Below, in pieces: positions 13,140 to 24,473 of a stretch of 64,000 bases of DNA. Below the pieces are notes generated by a model. The model was given only the letters and a program-made list of their open reading frames with translations, ran no database searches and was not told the DNA's origin. This DNA comes from Amblyornis subalaris (Eukaryota > Chordata > Aves > Passeriformes > Ptilonorhynchidae): NCBI GenBank assembly GCA_018881555.1, contig JACAXG010000002.1:17230077-17294076 (forward strand), written 5' to 3'. The translations under genes and the position numbers were made by a program. Within the stretch, counting starts at the first letter, position 1. Each line of letters opens with the position of its first letter.

Positions 13140-13300
13140 CCACTGTATTTTTGAGGAACAGATTCAGTTCCTTTAACCTTTCTTCACAGGAGTTTTATGC
13201 ATTTTTGTCACTTTCCTTTGTACTCTCACAAATCTGTCTTCATTAGATCATGTTTTTCAAAGTAGCACACTCTACTCAAGATGAGAGTTCAGCATTCAAC
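13140..13300 (-). repeat. Possible ancient CR1 remnant
   Basis: The wording of the sequence (a pyrimidine-rich run with CTTTAACCTTTCTTCACAGG, then a stretch about Ser/Leu-rich codons) resembles strongly diverged CR1-family DNA read in reverse, like the clear minus-strand CR1 at 24474-26400. The match is by eye only and the edges are unclear. Confidence 0.3.
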
Positions 13301-14807
13301 AACTCTGTGGATGCATCCTAGAAAGAATATTTTTTTCCCATCTTTTTTGATTTGTTTGTGGTTCAGTGCAGTTGAGTTTTGAGATTATCTCACTCCAGTT
13401 CTTGAGCAATAGTGCAGTGTTAGCACTTTTCCTCTCTCCTTCAATTTTCCTTCTATGATAAGACTTATTAGTAATTGCAATTAGTGCAACCAAGTTCTTC
13501 TCACCATTAGCTTGAGCACTAGTAATTTGTCCCACTGAATCTGATATTCTGCATTACCTCTCTTACCTGCGGATGAAAAGTTAGTTATCCTCACACTATA
13601 CTGCTACTTCATTGTGCTTCTTTCCAAACAAATGAAAATTTCTGCATCCTTATTAGTCATTTTAACCATCACCTTTAGTTTATGAGTGCTGGGATTTCTT
13701 CTATCCCTGACACTTTTCAAGACCTGTATTTTCAGCCCTGCATATGAAGCATTTTTTTTCCTAATAGCAGTGGAAGACTTTAACATCTTATGAGAAATAT
13801 TGAACATCTGTACCTTACAATTTGAATCTAGCATTCTTCTGTTTCCTGTTTGTGGGGTTTTTTATTGTTTCCTTGGATTTGTGGGTTGTTTGTTTATTTA
13901 CTGCCTTCTCTTTGCCACTTAACAGGGAAGATTTTTACCCCCAGTTATCAAAAAGATAGTCTATATGAAAAGAGAGCTGCCTTATGGAGTACCCAGTTTC
14001 AGAATTCATTCCTAGTCATGACTGCTGCATGGCATCCTGAAAGGCTTATTCCTTAGTAACCTTTTCTAGGTAATTTCTAGTTTGAGTATGGGACAGGCAG
14101 AGATAATAAAGCAATGAACTATGGAGAAATCTGATAAATGGGAAGATCTAAAGTTGGATGAGAAGATATAAAGCTATAAGCCAAAATAAGAACAAATGGG
14201 ATTAAAATGTGCCTAAATGGTCAAGCTCTAGAAGGTAGATCAGCTCTTCTGCCCATTTCATAATAGAAAAAGGCACTTGTCTAGGATTTGAAAAGATGAA
14301 CTGCTAAAAGGAAACATGTATCATGTATCGCTAGGAGTGTTAAGACTTCATGTATCTTTTAAACAGTGAGTACTTTATCACAGGGTATCATTATGCAAGG
14401 TGCAGAGAAGGAGTGGTCACGGAGTGATGAGAACACCCAGAGTTTAAACAGTTAGTGTTGCAAGGACACGCTTCCCTTCGAGATAGATCATCCCAGATAT
14501 TCCTACTATGTGATTTACACATCTTTTACACCTCTGGAGCTGGACATCCTGAAAGGCCAGGACAGCCTTGACACCAAGTAATATTATTCTGACATTCTAT
14601 CTCTCCTTATTGCACCTTTATTGATATTATTTCTTTTGAGATATATATATAAAAAAGGTGTATTGAAACTACAGATGAAATTTTCTTTCATAATACAATA
14701 ATGTTTATTAATGCTAATCAAGGTAACTTTATCCCTCAGTCACAATGGAAGCCAAAGTATTTTGCACAGCCTTTTTTCTACTTTTAAAAGCAAACCTGAC
14801 AAAACAT

Positions 14808-14848
14808 TGTTGGTTTGGTTTGGGGTTTTTTGTTTGTTTGTTTGTTTT
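14808..14848. repeat. TTTG-type low-complexity tract
   Basis: The plus strand is a run of T and G only, with tandem TTTG units near its end. Similar T/G tracts occur at 27030-27115 and 29830-29935, also with T and G on the plus strand. Confidence 0.7.
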
Positions 14849-17129
14849 AAGAAAACTTTAATTATACACAGACGAAGGAACAATTGAAATTTCCCCACTG
14901 GAAACTAATAATGGTAAACTTGCATGAGTATATCTTGAACTACTTACTACCAATTAGAGAAGAGAACATTATTTTCTAAATACTAAAGGCATTAATCTGA
15001 GGAGAATACAGAGGAAACACAGAAGTAAACATATAATTCAAACTAATTAACATTTTCTCATGGATTATGTTGTTCTATGGCTAGTAAATAAGGTTCAAAT
15101 AATGAATGCTTAATAGATTGGTTTTGCTTTTTATTGCATTTGCCACCCACTGTTAGTGGTGGCTAGATAAAACCTAGAGCAGCAACCAACACCAGCAGGA
15201 CCTGAGCAAGTTCACTACAGAACGAATGAAACTCTCAAAGCCTGTCTTAGGAAACAGCACATTAACTTTTCCTACAAAAAAATTATTGTGTTTTGGACAA
15301 CTGGCAAACAAGAAAGTGAGGGGAAAACAACCAAACAAATCTCATTACAAACGTCTCATCAAACTGGGAAATTAAAGAATTACCAGTGAAATTGCAGAGC
15401 CTTTAATCCTGTTGTAGCTGGATTTAATACCAGATTGACTGAAGGAAGTTACTCACTGCTTTCCTCGCATTTCCTTAACTGCTGATGTAACACCAGTTTT
15501 CACTGGCAAGGCAGCAATGTATTTCTGGTTCAGGTGAGTCACCATGTTCTGACTGATTAGGGTGGCCTCTATCACTTCTTTAGGGCTGGTCAGAGCAGTC
15601 TGCACTGCCCACCTCCATTTTCTTTCTTATTATGGCTCAATGTGGCCTTCTACTGTAAAAGACAATAGGCAGAAAAAAGCCAAACTGATCAGGCAGTGAA
15701 AAGGATGAGGGAAAAAAGGAGGATGCTACATTAGCAAGTGCCCATTCCCCCATCCCATCAAGAAATACAAAACAATACCTGAAACTCATCTACCTCACCT
15801 TACTCCTCTAATTACCCATCTTCAATGTCTAAGATGAGTTTTCAAGGAATAAGTAGGCTGCAAGCAAAGGTGCTTTGTGAAACCCTGCTCACTTCTGGAG
15901 AAGGATTCTCTGTGCAGGACGTCAATGTGGTTGCAGAAAAAAATGGACAGAAGCTTATAATGCAGTTGTTACTGCAAGAGATGAAATGGCAACACAAAGA
16001 GTTGGTAAGTAGAGAGAAGCAGAGCCAAGTTTCAGTGTACACAAGGGCTAGATACATTAAAGGTATCCTAGAGAGAATAAACACAATGTTTTATAGGAAA
16101 AGATGGCACAGTAGATTATACAGGCAAATGTGTGAGAAAGGGCAGTCTAAAGCAGTGTGCCAACTGAAAAGGCAGCACCGGGAGGGCTAGAAAGGGAGCT
16201 TCTGCTGCATGAAAGACTACTTTTCAGAGAGGGGCTATAGAGAATGAGATGATGGGATTATTTGGTCACAGATTGGATGCAAGTAACAATCCAATCCACA
16301 GACCGGATGCAAGCTAGAGGAATTGTCTCTAAGCCATGGACTAAGAAAAAAGGACATCTAAGCAGTTACAATAGGTGTGACACTGGAAGAGGTGAATTAG
16401 CAGTCAGGAAGCTCATTATTCAAATGACTATGGACAAATTTAAAGGTGATGCTCATATGGGGACACTCTGGTCAGGCAGCATAAATATGCATAGAACACT
16501 GTTCAGTCACCTTCTCACCTTGAAACAAGCAGTGTAACCTAAAAAGCATGCAGTCTCAACAATGCAGTGCTGAAGCTAAATCTGCAGTGACAAAGTAACT
16601 TGGTGAGATGTGCATTGCAAAACGTTAGTCAGAGCTACTCACAGGGCTCGAATGGCAACATGGGGCTCTTCAGTTTGAGATGCAATGAGTGTCAGCAGAT
16701 CTACCACTGTCACTTGACTGACCTTGCAGGAAAACAAAGGTAACAAAAAACCCTAGGCAGTGGGGAGGGAATTCCCAGTTACAGATTCCAACATACGGGT
16801 CAAAAGCTATTGAGAATTTTCTCTTTGAGCTACCAAAACTAAAAAACTAATCTCCTTGTGAGTGAATGTCATAGGGAGTATACTGAAATACACAAAATGA
16901 AAATCAAACAAGAGAGGAATTACCCTTCCTAGACAGGAGATGACTCCACTGGAAAAAAAAATTAAGCAATTCTGTGAGAATAGCCATAGGAAGAAGAATA
17001 CATCTTGGTCAGACTAATTAAAAAGAAAATAAAATTAGACCACCACTAATCTGCCAGAGATGAATGATCACTGTTTCTTATCAAAGCTGAAACTTTTGAC
17101 TGTATAAGATGTCATATTAAAAGAAAAAA

Positions 17130-17181
17130 TTAAATTCAAATCACCTGAATGCAGCTTAAATTCAATTCACCTGAATCCATC
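17130..17181. repeat. 26-bp tandem duplication
   Basis: Two adjacent copies of a 26-bp unit begin TTAAATTCAA and contain CACCTGAAT. The copies (17130-17155 and 17156-17181) differ at a few positions, so the duplication is not recent. Confidence 0.65.
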
Positions 17182-17267
17182 TCAGAGAGAGGTATGACTG
17201 CTCTGTGCTTAAGCAAAGCCTCCTGTGAGGGCAGGCTGAGCCCATGGCAGCTTCGAGAGGAGCTTTT

Positions 17268-17289
17268 CGCTGCCATCTAACGGCAAACT
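17268..17289 (+). promoter_or_regulatory. Weaker candidate CTCF site
   Basis: Plus-strand CTGCCATCTAACGG matches the CTCF core written as SYGCCMYCTRSTGG at 12 of 14 positions. It has the same orientation as the stronger candidate at 10601. Binding is an inference. Confidence 0.3.
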
Positions 17290-19504
17290 GGGAGAAGAGA
17301 AAAATTATGCTGAGGTCTTCACCCCCTCGGAACGTCTTGGTTATAGCTACAGTTGCATATAATTAAAGCGGGATTAATGATTATTAACTTCATTTTTGCA
17401 TAGTTTTTTTCATTAAAAAATGCACTTACTGACCCGGGTTGGGAGTTCCCAAGCACTCACATAACTGTAGCACAAATCTTGTACAAGGGCTTTCATGGCC
17501 CTTCCACTCTGTGGCATGGAGGCAATCTGAAAACAAGAAGACCTGGGAGACATTGAAGCTCCTCTCCAGTCCAGAGCCTAATGAATCCTGAAAAAAAAGA
17601 CCTTGGTAAGCACCTGCTTTCATGACTGAGATGCAATAATAACATGATGTACCTTCCAACTAGTACAACTGGAAGAGTTGCCCACATGGCTGGACTATGA
17701 AATTAAGCAAGCGTGACAGAGGTGACGTCTCTGTTTGCGGTTGCGAAATGATGAGATAAATCAGATTCGTGATGCCTGTTCATGACAACCAAGTCCCATT
17801 TCCTCTGTGCCTGATTAATTTCTGCTTTTGCAAGATGCCACTATATCATCATATTTTAAAATATAAAAGACAGGGTGACTTTAGGCACATTCTTTGCCTT
17901 GCCTTTCAATATGAAGGTGCAATAAAGATGTATAAGGCCTGACTAACATAGAAAGGCACCAATACTTATATTTTTGTTTACTAAGAGTAAGTTAACTTCA
18001 CTCTTAGCAATGTTAGATCATTACTTTAGTCCTACATGAGACAAACCAAATTCTGAGAGATCTGAAGAGAATAGCGTGTATGGAAAGCTAGGCTTGGGGT
18101 GATTTTTGTTGCGTTTTTGCTGTGGGGTTTTTTCCTCCATAGGGGAGGTAACATTTCTGCTCAGGTAATCCACACCGCCCTTGGCATTCTTTTCTGTTCT
18201 GACTCGCTATGTGCCTCTATGAATGCAAGAAAGTTACTCTTACCAACCTTTTTTTGCCCCTCAGTAAGTATGTATGTGTATTTTAAGATAAATAGGGGGA
18301 AAGCACTAAAAACTTAGCAGCTATATTCCCAACTGAAATTGGTCAGAATCTCACAGAACTGGGCACTGGAACACTCAAAATACATAAAGACATAAACGTG
18401 TTCACAGCTTCTTTCCCAGTGAGGTTTCTAAGGAGGGGAAAGAGCTTTGCCCATGAATTGCTCCATTACAAAATATCCCTGACATAAAAACCTCCCATTC
18501 AAACACTTTATGATAAAGTTTATACAGGTGTAAAATGAAGCAATCAGTTATAATGCCCATGCTAATTGCACAGCTGCTGTGCAGCAGTAGCTCCACAGTT
18601 TTATCACTTTTCAGATTTGCCACTAATTTTCCAAGGGAGGATTAGTCTGTCAGGTGAGGTGACGGGCATTTTAAAGCAGAACTATAAAGCTGAGGAGCTT
18701 TTCCATCTGCCAAAATTACCCTGAACCTTGTGCAGCCACTTACATCAGGGCAAGATGCTGCCAATCTCGCATTTTGTTCTGTATGGATACAGAGAAATCC
18801 CCAAATGCTCAGCAATCAGAGCATCCAGAAGCACCAAGAGAGGTGCGGTTGGTGCATGGAATAGAGAAATCTGGGAGAAGGCAGAAGAAGGGATGACCTC
18901 TCCTATTTTCTGAGTTCCAAAGAGAAGGAATTATGAATTACCACCACTGATGGTGGTACTAAACAAGGGAGATGTAATGTGAGGGAAAGTAAGAAAGATA
19001 AGGCGAAAGGCAGGCCACAAAGGGGTTTGGATTAGATTGTCATGGTGGCCAAGCCCTTCAAATCAATCTGTAGTTGGGAAACTTTAGCATCTGCTGGAGT
19101 AATTTCCCCCGTGAGAGATTTCCACAGTTTTCAGGTTTGGGCATGTGGCAGAGCATGAGGGGCTGAAAACACAGAAACAAATTTCCCTAGAAAGCCGGGA
19201 AAATTATAACAGGGAAACAGCTCTGGCACATCTCGGTGGGGCGGGAGACCGTCGGTGGCTGGGCCGGTCTTCCAGCGGAGGACAGGGCAGAGGCTGGTGC
19301 CGAGCGCAGGGGGCTCCTCCCGGGGACCTCCCGGTTTGCTGAGGAGGAAGCGACAGGATACCCGCTTCAGCCTGCTGCCCTCCTGCTTCTCTCCCAGCTC
19401 CCTCCGCCCTCCGCTCCCAAACCGGCGGGCATGGGAAGGGGCAGGGGAGAGGCAGCCCCAAATATGTCGCGGGAGAGTGGCAAGAGGATGGAACCAGGCT
19501 CTTC

Positions 19505-19786
19505 TCGGTGGTGCCAACCACTAGGACACGAGGTGACGAGCAGAAACTGATGCACAGAAAGTTTCACATGAACACGAGGAAGAACTACTTCACTCTGTGG
19601 ATAACTGCACACCGGAATAGACTGCCCAGAGAGGCTGTGGAGGCTTCTTCGCTGGAGATATTCAAGAACCGTCTGGACACAATCCTGTGCCATGTGCTCT
19701 GGGATGAGCCGGCTTGAGCAGGGACGTTGGACCAGATGACCCNCTGTGGTCCCGTCCAACCTGACCCATCCAGTGATTCCGTGAGA
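19505..19786 (+). mobile_element. CR1 LINE 3' fragment
   Basis: The stretch carries the typical CR1 3' region, including wording equivalent to 'one-third through: sided on TGCCCAGAGAGGCTGTGGAG' and GGAGATATTCAAGAACC, and it ends near a decayed octamer repeat around 19775. It is on the plus strand, short and 5'-truncated, as most avian CR1 copies are. It holds one N at 19743. It lies directly against the MTRES1 CpG island. Confidence 0.85.
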
Positions 19787-20330
19787 GGCACCTCCGCTCC
19801 CACAGCGGCGGGCCCGGGACGGAGAAGCGAGCGGGCCCCGCGCCGCCCGCCCTGCCCGGCCCGGTCGGCCCCAGGGCGCGGAGCGGGTCCGCCAGGCCCC
19901 GGCCCCGGCAGAGGGCGCCGAGCCGGGGCTGCGGCGGCTCCGCCTCCGCCTCCGGCCGGCGAGCGGCGGCGCGGGGACGGCAGCGGCGGCCCGGGCCCGA
20001 GGCGCCCGCGGGACCCAGGTAACGCCGAGCCCCGCGGGCTGCCCCTCCGGCGGAGCCGGGGCGGGCGCGCCGCGGCTCCGAGGTGGCGGGGCCGGGTTGC
20101 TGCGGGGGCCGGCGGCGGCGGCGGGCGGCGGCCGGGCCTGCGCGGCCTCCCGGGGCAGCCGCCAGGGACGGCGAGGCCGGCCGGTCCCGCCGTCCCCGAG
20201 CGCTCCCGCGGGGGGTGGCGGGCGAGGCTCTGCCTTCCCGAGGGTTCCAACGAGGTGAAGAGGGCGCTCTTCCTGTGCGGGGCGGGCTCATGGCCCTCCT
20301 GGCCCGCTTGTGCCCGCTGACCCGCGGGGA
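19787..20330 (+). promoter_or_regulatory. MTRES1: CpG island promoter of MTRES1
   Basis: This is a sharply CpG-rich block between the CR1 fragment and AT-rich intronic sequence. It contains a good splice donor (CAG followed by GTAACG at 20019) and no TATA box, as expected for a housekeeping gene for a mitochondrial protein. Long open frames on both strands here reflect base composition. Confidence 0.75.
19800..20018 (+). other. MTRES1: Probable MTRES1 5' untranslated exon 1
   Basis: A donor after CCCAG at 20018 would join to the acceptor at 21467. The first coding exon has no promoter of its own, which makes an untranslated first exon in the CpG island the simplest model. The transcription start is not visible, so the left edge is a guess. 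Confidence 0.5.
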
Positions 20331-21467
20331 ACAAACTAAGGTCGAGCGCTAAAAATAAGAAATAATAATTGCTTACACGTTCAAATAAGTGTTGGAATTT
20401 GCCTCCGAACTGAGGAGAGGCCTGTGTCTTCTGCGAGAACTTTACCATCATACAATTGAAACGATATGTCATATATTTGAAGTTCACATATTTAAATACG
20501 AGAAAAAAGCCAAGGGAGGTGTGGTTATTTTTATTTGGCCAGTAATTGCCCTCATGGATCAGGGCTTTTTTCGCAACCACAAGTACCGCCTCATTTCAGA
20601 TTTCGGCAGAGATCACTTGGGTGCGAGGAAAACCAACTCTGGTCTCATAAGGAAACACGTGTTTCCACGGATATAAGATCATTATAAAAGCCTGCACAGC
20701 TCCAAGTTAGTAGGGACTGTAAATCAGTTTATGAGAGCATCGACAGATGTCTGGGGGTTTTGGGAGTGTTTCCACCCCCAGGTTAGAAAGAGGAGCAGCA
20801 GCACCGGGGAGCTTGCACATGAAGCTGCTGTTGCCGGTGTCACTCCTGGTGTCACTCCTGTTGCGGTACATCGAGCCGTGTTATTTCTCCTGAACTCTAC
20901 CACGGTGCCAGTTCCCATTTGCAGAAACGGGGAGGGGGGCGTTGTCCAGCGATTTGCCACGTAGGAGTGTTGTGGTCCAAGCAGAAACTGAAGTTAAGCA
21001 GCTTTCTGTTTTTCTGGATTTGCTTGCTTGGTAGTGTTCAGCAACTTGCTTGTATTGAGAATGACTCATGATAAATGTAGATCTCCCTGTGCTTTCTATG
21101 ACATAGTTAGCATCGTTTCTCTGTATTTTGTGAATTGTATTTCAGATGTAGGGAGGAAAGTGCCACAAATGTGTTTGGACAGTTAATATTGAACATCAGA
21201 AAAGGAATTACCTATGGAGTATTCTGCTGGGCTTTTCAGTGTTTCTCATCAGGTGTTTCAGCTCTTTGTAATGGTGGACATTGCAAAGTGTATGAGAAAG
21301 GCAGTTTATAAAGCCATCTAAAGCCTTGTGCTTTTAGGTGATGCATTGCTGTGTGGGGAACTGGATAATTACATTTTTGTAGTAACTGTTATGCCATATG
21401 TGGGGAAATCCTTCCAATAGTCAAAGCAGTTGCTCATTTTTACACATGAATGTTTGTTTTATTTTAG
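20019..21467 (+). other. MTRES1: MTRES1 intron 1
   Basis: The intron lies between the proposed donor in the CpG island and the TTTTATTTTAG acceptor. It holds a 12-bp unit (GGTGTCACTCCT) in two tandem copies at 20836-20859. No other feature is recognised. Confidence 0.5.
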
Positions 21468-21475
21468 GGTATGCT

Positions 21476-21900
21476 ATGACTGGCTTCAGACTCCCCATCA
21501 CCACTTTTAGAAAACTAAATGTCTGGTTTGGACTGTGGGAGAAATTTCCCTCAAATAAACTGTATCCCACTTGGAGGAGAAGCATATTCTGTAGCTGTCA
21601 AGCAAGCACAGTGAACTACAGAAGATGTTTCAGTTTTTCCCCAGTCAAACTCAGTGCACTAAGACTTTCTCCAGAGTATATCTCAGTACTTTCTCTGCGG
21701 AACAAAAGTAACAAAAGCTCTGAAAGGAGCAGACAAACCTTACAAGAAGAGGAGGAAGAAGAGGATGAAGATGAAAGTAATTTGGAAGACGAATTTGAAA
21801 ATGACCCCAACGTTGTAAAAGATTACAAGGATCTTGAAAAAGTAGTACAGTCTCTTCGATATGATGTGATCTTGAAAGCTGGTCTAGACATGGCAAGAAA
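21476..21900 (+). CDS. MTRES1: MTRES1 coding exon 1 (targeting region, acidic stretch, start of S4 domain)
   Basis: MTRES1 (C6orf203) is a mitochondrial matrix RNA-binding protein. In human cells it sustains mitochondrial RNA levels under stress and takes part in rescue of stalled mitochondrial ribosomes. The three coding exons give 224 residues (human about 240). The N-terminal 80 residues are basic and aromatic with few acids, as expected of a mitochondrial targeting segment. Residues about 91-109 are almost all Glu and Asp. From about residue 112 the sequence closely follows the human protein (Val-Val-Lys-Asp-Tyr-Lys-Asp-Leu-Glu-Lys) and enters the S4-like fold. The ATG at 21476 is chosen because it matches the human N-terminus and lies 9 nt after the acceptor; an ATG 5 nt upstream opens a two-codon frame only. 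The exon ends in AGAAA before a GTAAGT donor. Confidence 0.92.
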
Positions 21901-22704
21901 GTAAGTACAGAAGAAACAACTTGCTGATGAGAAAGATGTCATGCATCTAAAATCTGACTTTTGATAACCTTTTTTTGCTGGGATAACTTAGCATTTGGGT
22001 TTGGGGGTTTTTTTTGTGTAGCTGTTTTGACTCTCTAAATACATGTTTTGGATGTATGAATGTTCCTGTTTATTTCACCCTACCTCCCTTGAAACAGCCT
22101 AATTTTGCTGAGAAGGCATTTTCTATCAGTTACTATTTATTTAAAATGAAGAAAACCCAAAATACTGTACTGAGTAATACAAAAAGATCTAATTTGAGAT
22201 TGAAGGAGTAAAATATTGCTCTACTTGATGGCTGGAGAAATAGGTGATGGTGAGTTTAAGCCTAATGTTCCGGGTCCACTGGGTAAATATGCAGTCTATA
22301 AATGTATCACAGTGTTTGGGCTAATGCAACCTACAGAAGTCTGACATTACTATGTTCTTAGAACAGAATATTAGTATAACTTGATCATTTACAAATTATT
22401 AAACTGGCTGGTGCAGGAAAGGGGGGGCATTATTCACTGGATATTCAGGAGGCAGATCTCTAGAAACAGCTTTTCTGGCACTAAGCAGCTATACGCTATT
22501 ATTTCATTTAATATCTGTGGAAGACTTTTTCTTTACTTCCAAATCAAGTCTGTCCTGACCTTAAATAAAGGTGTACTTTATGTACAAATTAGAGTTGTGG
22601 AAATGTGCCTTGTGGATGAATGGTGGTGGTGTGTTTCTGCAAAGAAACAATTGCATTTGGTTTGCTGCACACTGTAACTGCAATAAAACGTTGTTTTTCT
22701 TCAG
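21901..22704 (+). other. MTRES1: MTRES1 intron 2
   Basis: The intron has a consensus GTAAGT donor and a TTTTTCTTCAG acceptor. It is AT-rich, and no other feature is seen. Confidence 0.85.
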
Positions 22705-22777
22705 TAAGGTAGAAGATGCATTCTACAATAATGAACTCAGGCTGAATGGAGAAAAACTATGGAAGAAAAGTAGAACT
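22705..22777 (+). CDS. MTRES1: MTRES1 coding exon 2
   Basis: The 73-bp exon completes the split Asn codon from the previous exon and encodes residues 142-166, including Lys-Val-Glu-Asp-Ala-Phe-Tyr and Lys-Leu-Trp-Lys-Lys-Ser-Arg-Thr. This is the core of the S4 RNA-binding domain and is nearly identical to human. The following GTAAGA is the donor. Confidence 0.92.
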
Positions 22778-23765
22778 GTAAGACTTTTTTAAATTTATTT
22801 TTTTTAATACAGTTGAAGAGAATAGCTAAGGCATGACCTTCTTCTATAGATGGCTCTGCAAAGGTGAATGCTTAGCATTGCTAACACCATTTCCACCTTG
22901 GGCTACTATGGGACTATGATTCCCCAGGGTAAAACATTATTCCCTTAGGCAGACAGGAGATTTGTGTTGTTGGAGGGTCAAATCTAAGGCTGAAAGTCAG
23001 GAGAAGGCAGCAAGGACAGAACATTTTAAATTGCTGAAGGAAGTGATGATATATATGCGAGGTTGAAGGACTAGGAATGATTAAATCTGAGATATTGGTG
23101 GAGCAGGCACATGATTAAGGAAAAGAAAAAATTTGATGATAGAAAGGGATTGAAACTGGGGTAGCTTGGGGAAGGTTATTGTACAGTTAGGAGAAGAGCC
23201 AGAAGGGTCACCAGGCACGTACTTCTACCAACCCTTTCTTTATGGAGGGTGATCCTTGGTGGTGGCTACTGTCATCAAAGGGCAATATGATGAGAAGGTT
23301 TGATTCCTGATCCCATAGAATTAAGGCTGGTTTTTGAAAGGCCTACTGCTTCCGTGACCTTTGAGAGGAGGACAAGCAGTTGCTGAGAACTCTGTTCTTT
23401 GAAACACCTTAAACTGTTTTTAAGGCAGGAGGAAGAACTTTGCGTTTTGCTGTTTTGCGACTGTGTTGATAGAAAAAGATTGGTGGGACGCACACTTCAC
23501 CTTATACCTTTTTCACAGAGTTAAGCGTTGGTTATATAACACGAAGGGTGAAGCTCTTGGCAGGGAAGGTCATGAGACATGTAATTGCTTATAGCCATGG
23601 GTTTCCTAGAAGTTCATAGCTGGAGGATCTATAATAGGTCTGGTATTGGCTGCCTTCCTCCTCTCCTGTGAGATAAGAATATTAAGTGGAAAGAAAGGAA
23701 GATTGTGGGGACTGGTTTTCCCCAGGGAATATTTATAATCGCTCATCTTCTCTTTCTGTTTCCAG
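22778..23765 (+). other. MTRES1: MTRES1 intron 3
   Basis: The intron runs from GTAAGA to a TTTCTGTTTCCAG acceptor. I see no repeats or other features. Confidence 0.85.
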
Positions 23766-23942
23766 GTGAAACTTGGTGACACACTGGATCTCATAATAGG
23801 TGAAGATAAAGAAACAGGAACTGCTGTAGTTATGCGGGTAGTCTTAAAAAAATTATCTGACAAAACTGAAAGTGAAAAATACAAAGTAATTTTGAGGCGA
23901 TGGAAAAACTTAAAAGTGCCCAAACAGGATGTACTTAAGTAA
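23766..23942 (+). CDS. MTRES1: MTRES1 coding exon 3 (C-terminus)
   Basis: The exon encodes the last 58 residues (167-224), ending in a TAA at 23940-23942. It begins Val-Lys-Leu-Gly-Asp-Thr-Leu-Asp, which closes the S4 domain with its Val-Gly-Asp-type turn. It continues with the basic C-terminal segment Leu-Arg-Arg-Trp-Lys that is characteristic of this family. Phase 0 joins it to the previous exon. Confidence 0.92.
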   Translation: MKLGDTLDLIIGEDKETGTAVVMRVVLKKLSDKTESEKYKVILRRWKNLKVPKQDVLK

Positions 23943-24215
23943 CAAGGGGTTGCATGTGGCAGTGTAAGATTTTTGCAGAAAAACATATTTTTTTTTTAAA
24001 TATGAATTTTGGTTAAACAAAATTACAGTACCCTTTTTGTAAGGGCTTGTGTCAGAATGTTATCTCTCTCTGCTGTGTACATCAATANTCATGCAATAAG
24101 CCTGTCACTTTTTGCTGTTAGTTTTGTTTTGCGGCACTGTAGGTTAAAAGATCCAACACTTATATTTCCAGGCAGTTTCTTAAAAATAATGAACCAATAA
24201 AGACTAATTTGATCA
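23943..24215 (+). other. MTRES1: MTRES1 3' UTR with polyadenylation signal
   Basis: A short 3' UTR follows the stop codon. AATAAA lies at 24196-24201, so cleavage near 24215 is expected. One N lies at 24088. Confidence 0.7.
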
Positions 24216-24473
24216 CTATTTAATTTCTGTTTAATTTTGTTAATCAGAAAGGTTGCATTAAAGCTGACATCACCACAAGCAGAAAGGCTTTCTTTGGTTT
24301 GTCTCTATATTCATGAAATAGGGCTAAAGCCCTCAGTTCTGTAAAATTGCTTCCTTTTTCATTAATCATGGTAAAAAATACCAACTCCATGCTTATACAG
24401 ACTGCTGCTATACCAGGAATACAGAAGGATACTGATTGCAGTGGCATATTTCTAAGCAGGAAATTTCTTGGTG

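Larger units (their letters stand above)
13301..19504. other. Intergenic DNA, CD24 to MTRES1, right part
   Basis: Nothing coding is recognised. Visible structures are a TTTG-type low-complexity tract at 14808-14848, a short hairpin at 15144-15165, an open frame of 121 codons at 15825-16190 without recognisable similarity, a 26-bp tandem duplication at 17130-17181 and a CTCF-like motif at 17268-17289. GC content rises after about 19230, toward the MTRES1 CpG island. Confidence 0.5.

Noticed and set aside
15144..15165. Hairpin GCCACC...GGTGGC as an RNA gene
   Set aside because: Stem is short and interrupted, with no features of a microRNA or tRNA.
15825..16190. Open frame of 121 codons starting with ATG
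   Set aside because: No similarity, signal or splice context; the neighbouring sequence is ordinary intergenic DNA. Chance is likely.
19585..20580. Open frame of 331 codons on minus opposite the MTRES1 promoter
   Set aside because: It crosses the CpG island and the CR1 fragment and has only low-complexity Pro/Arg/Gly content.
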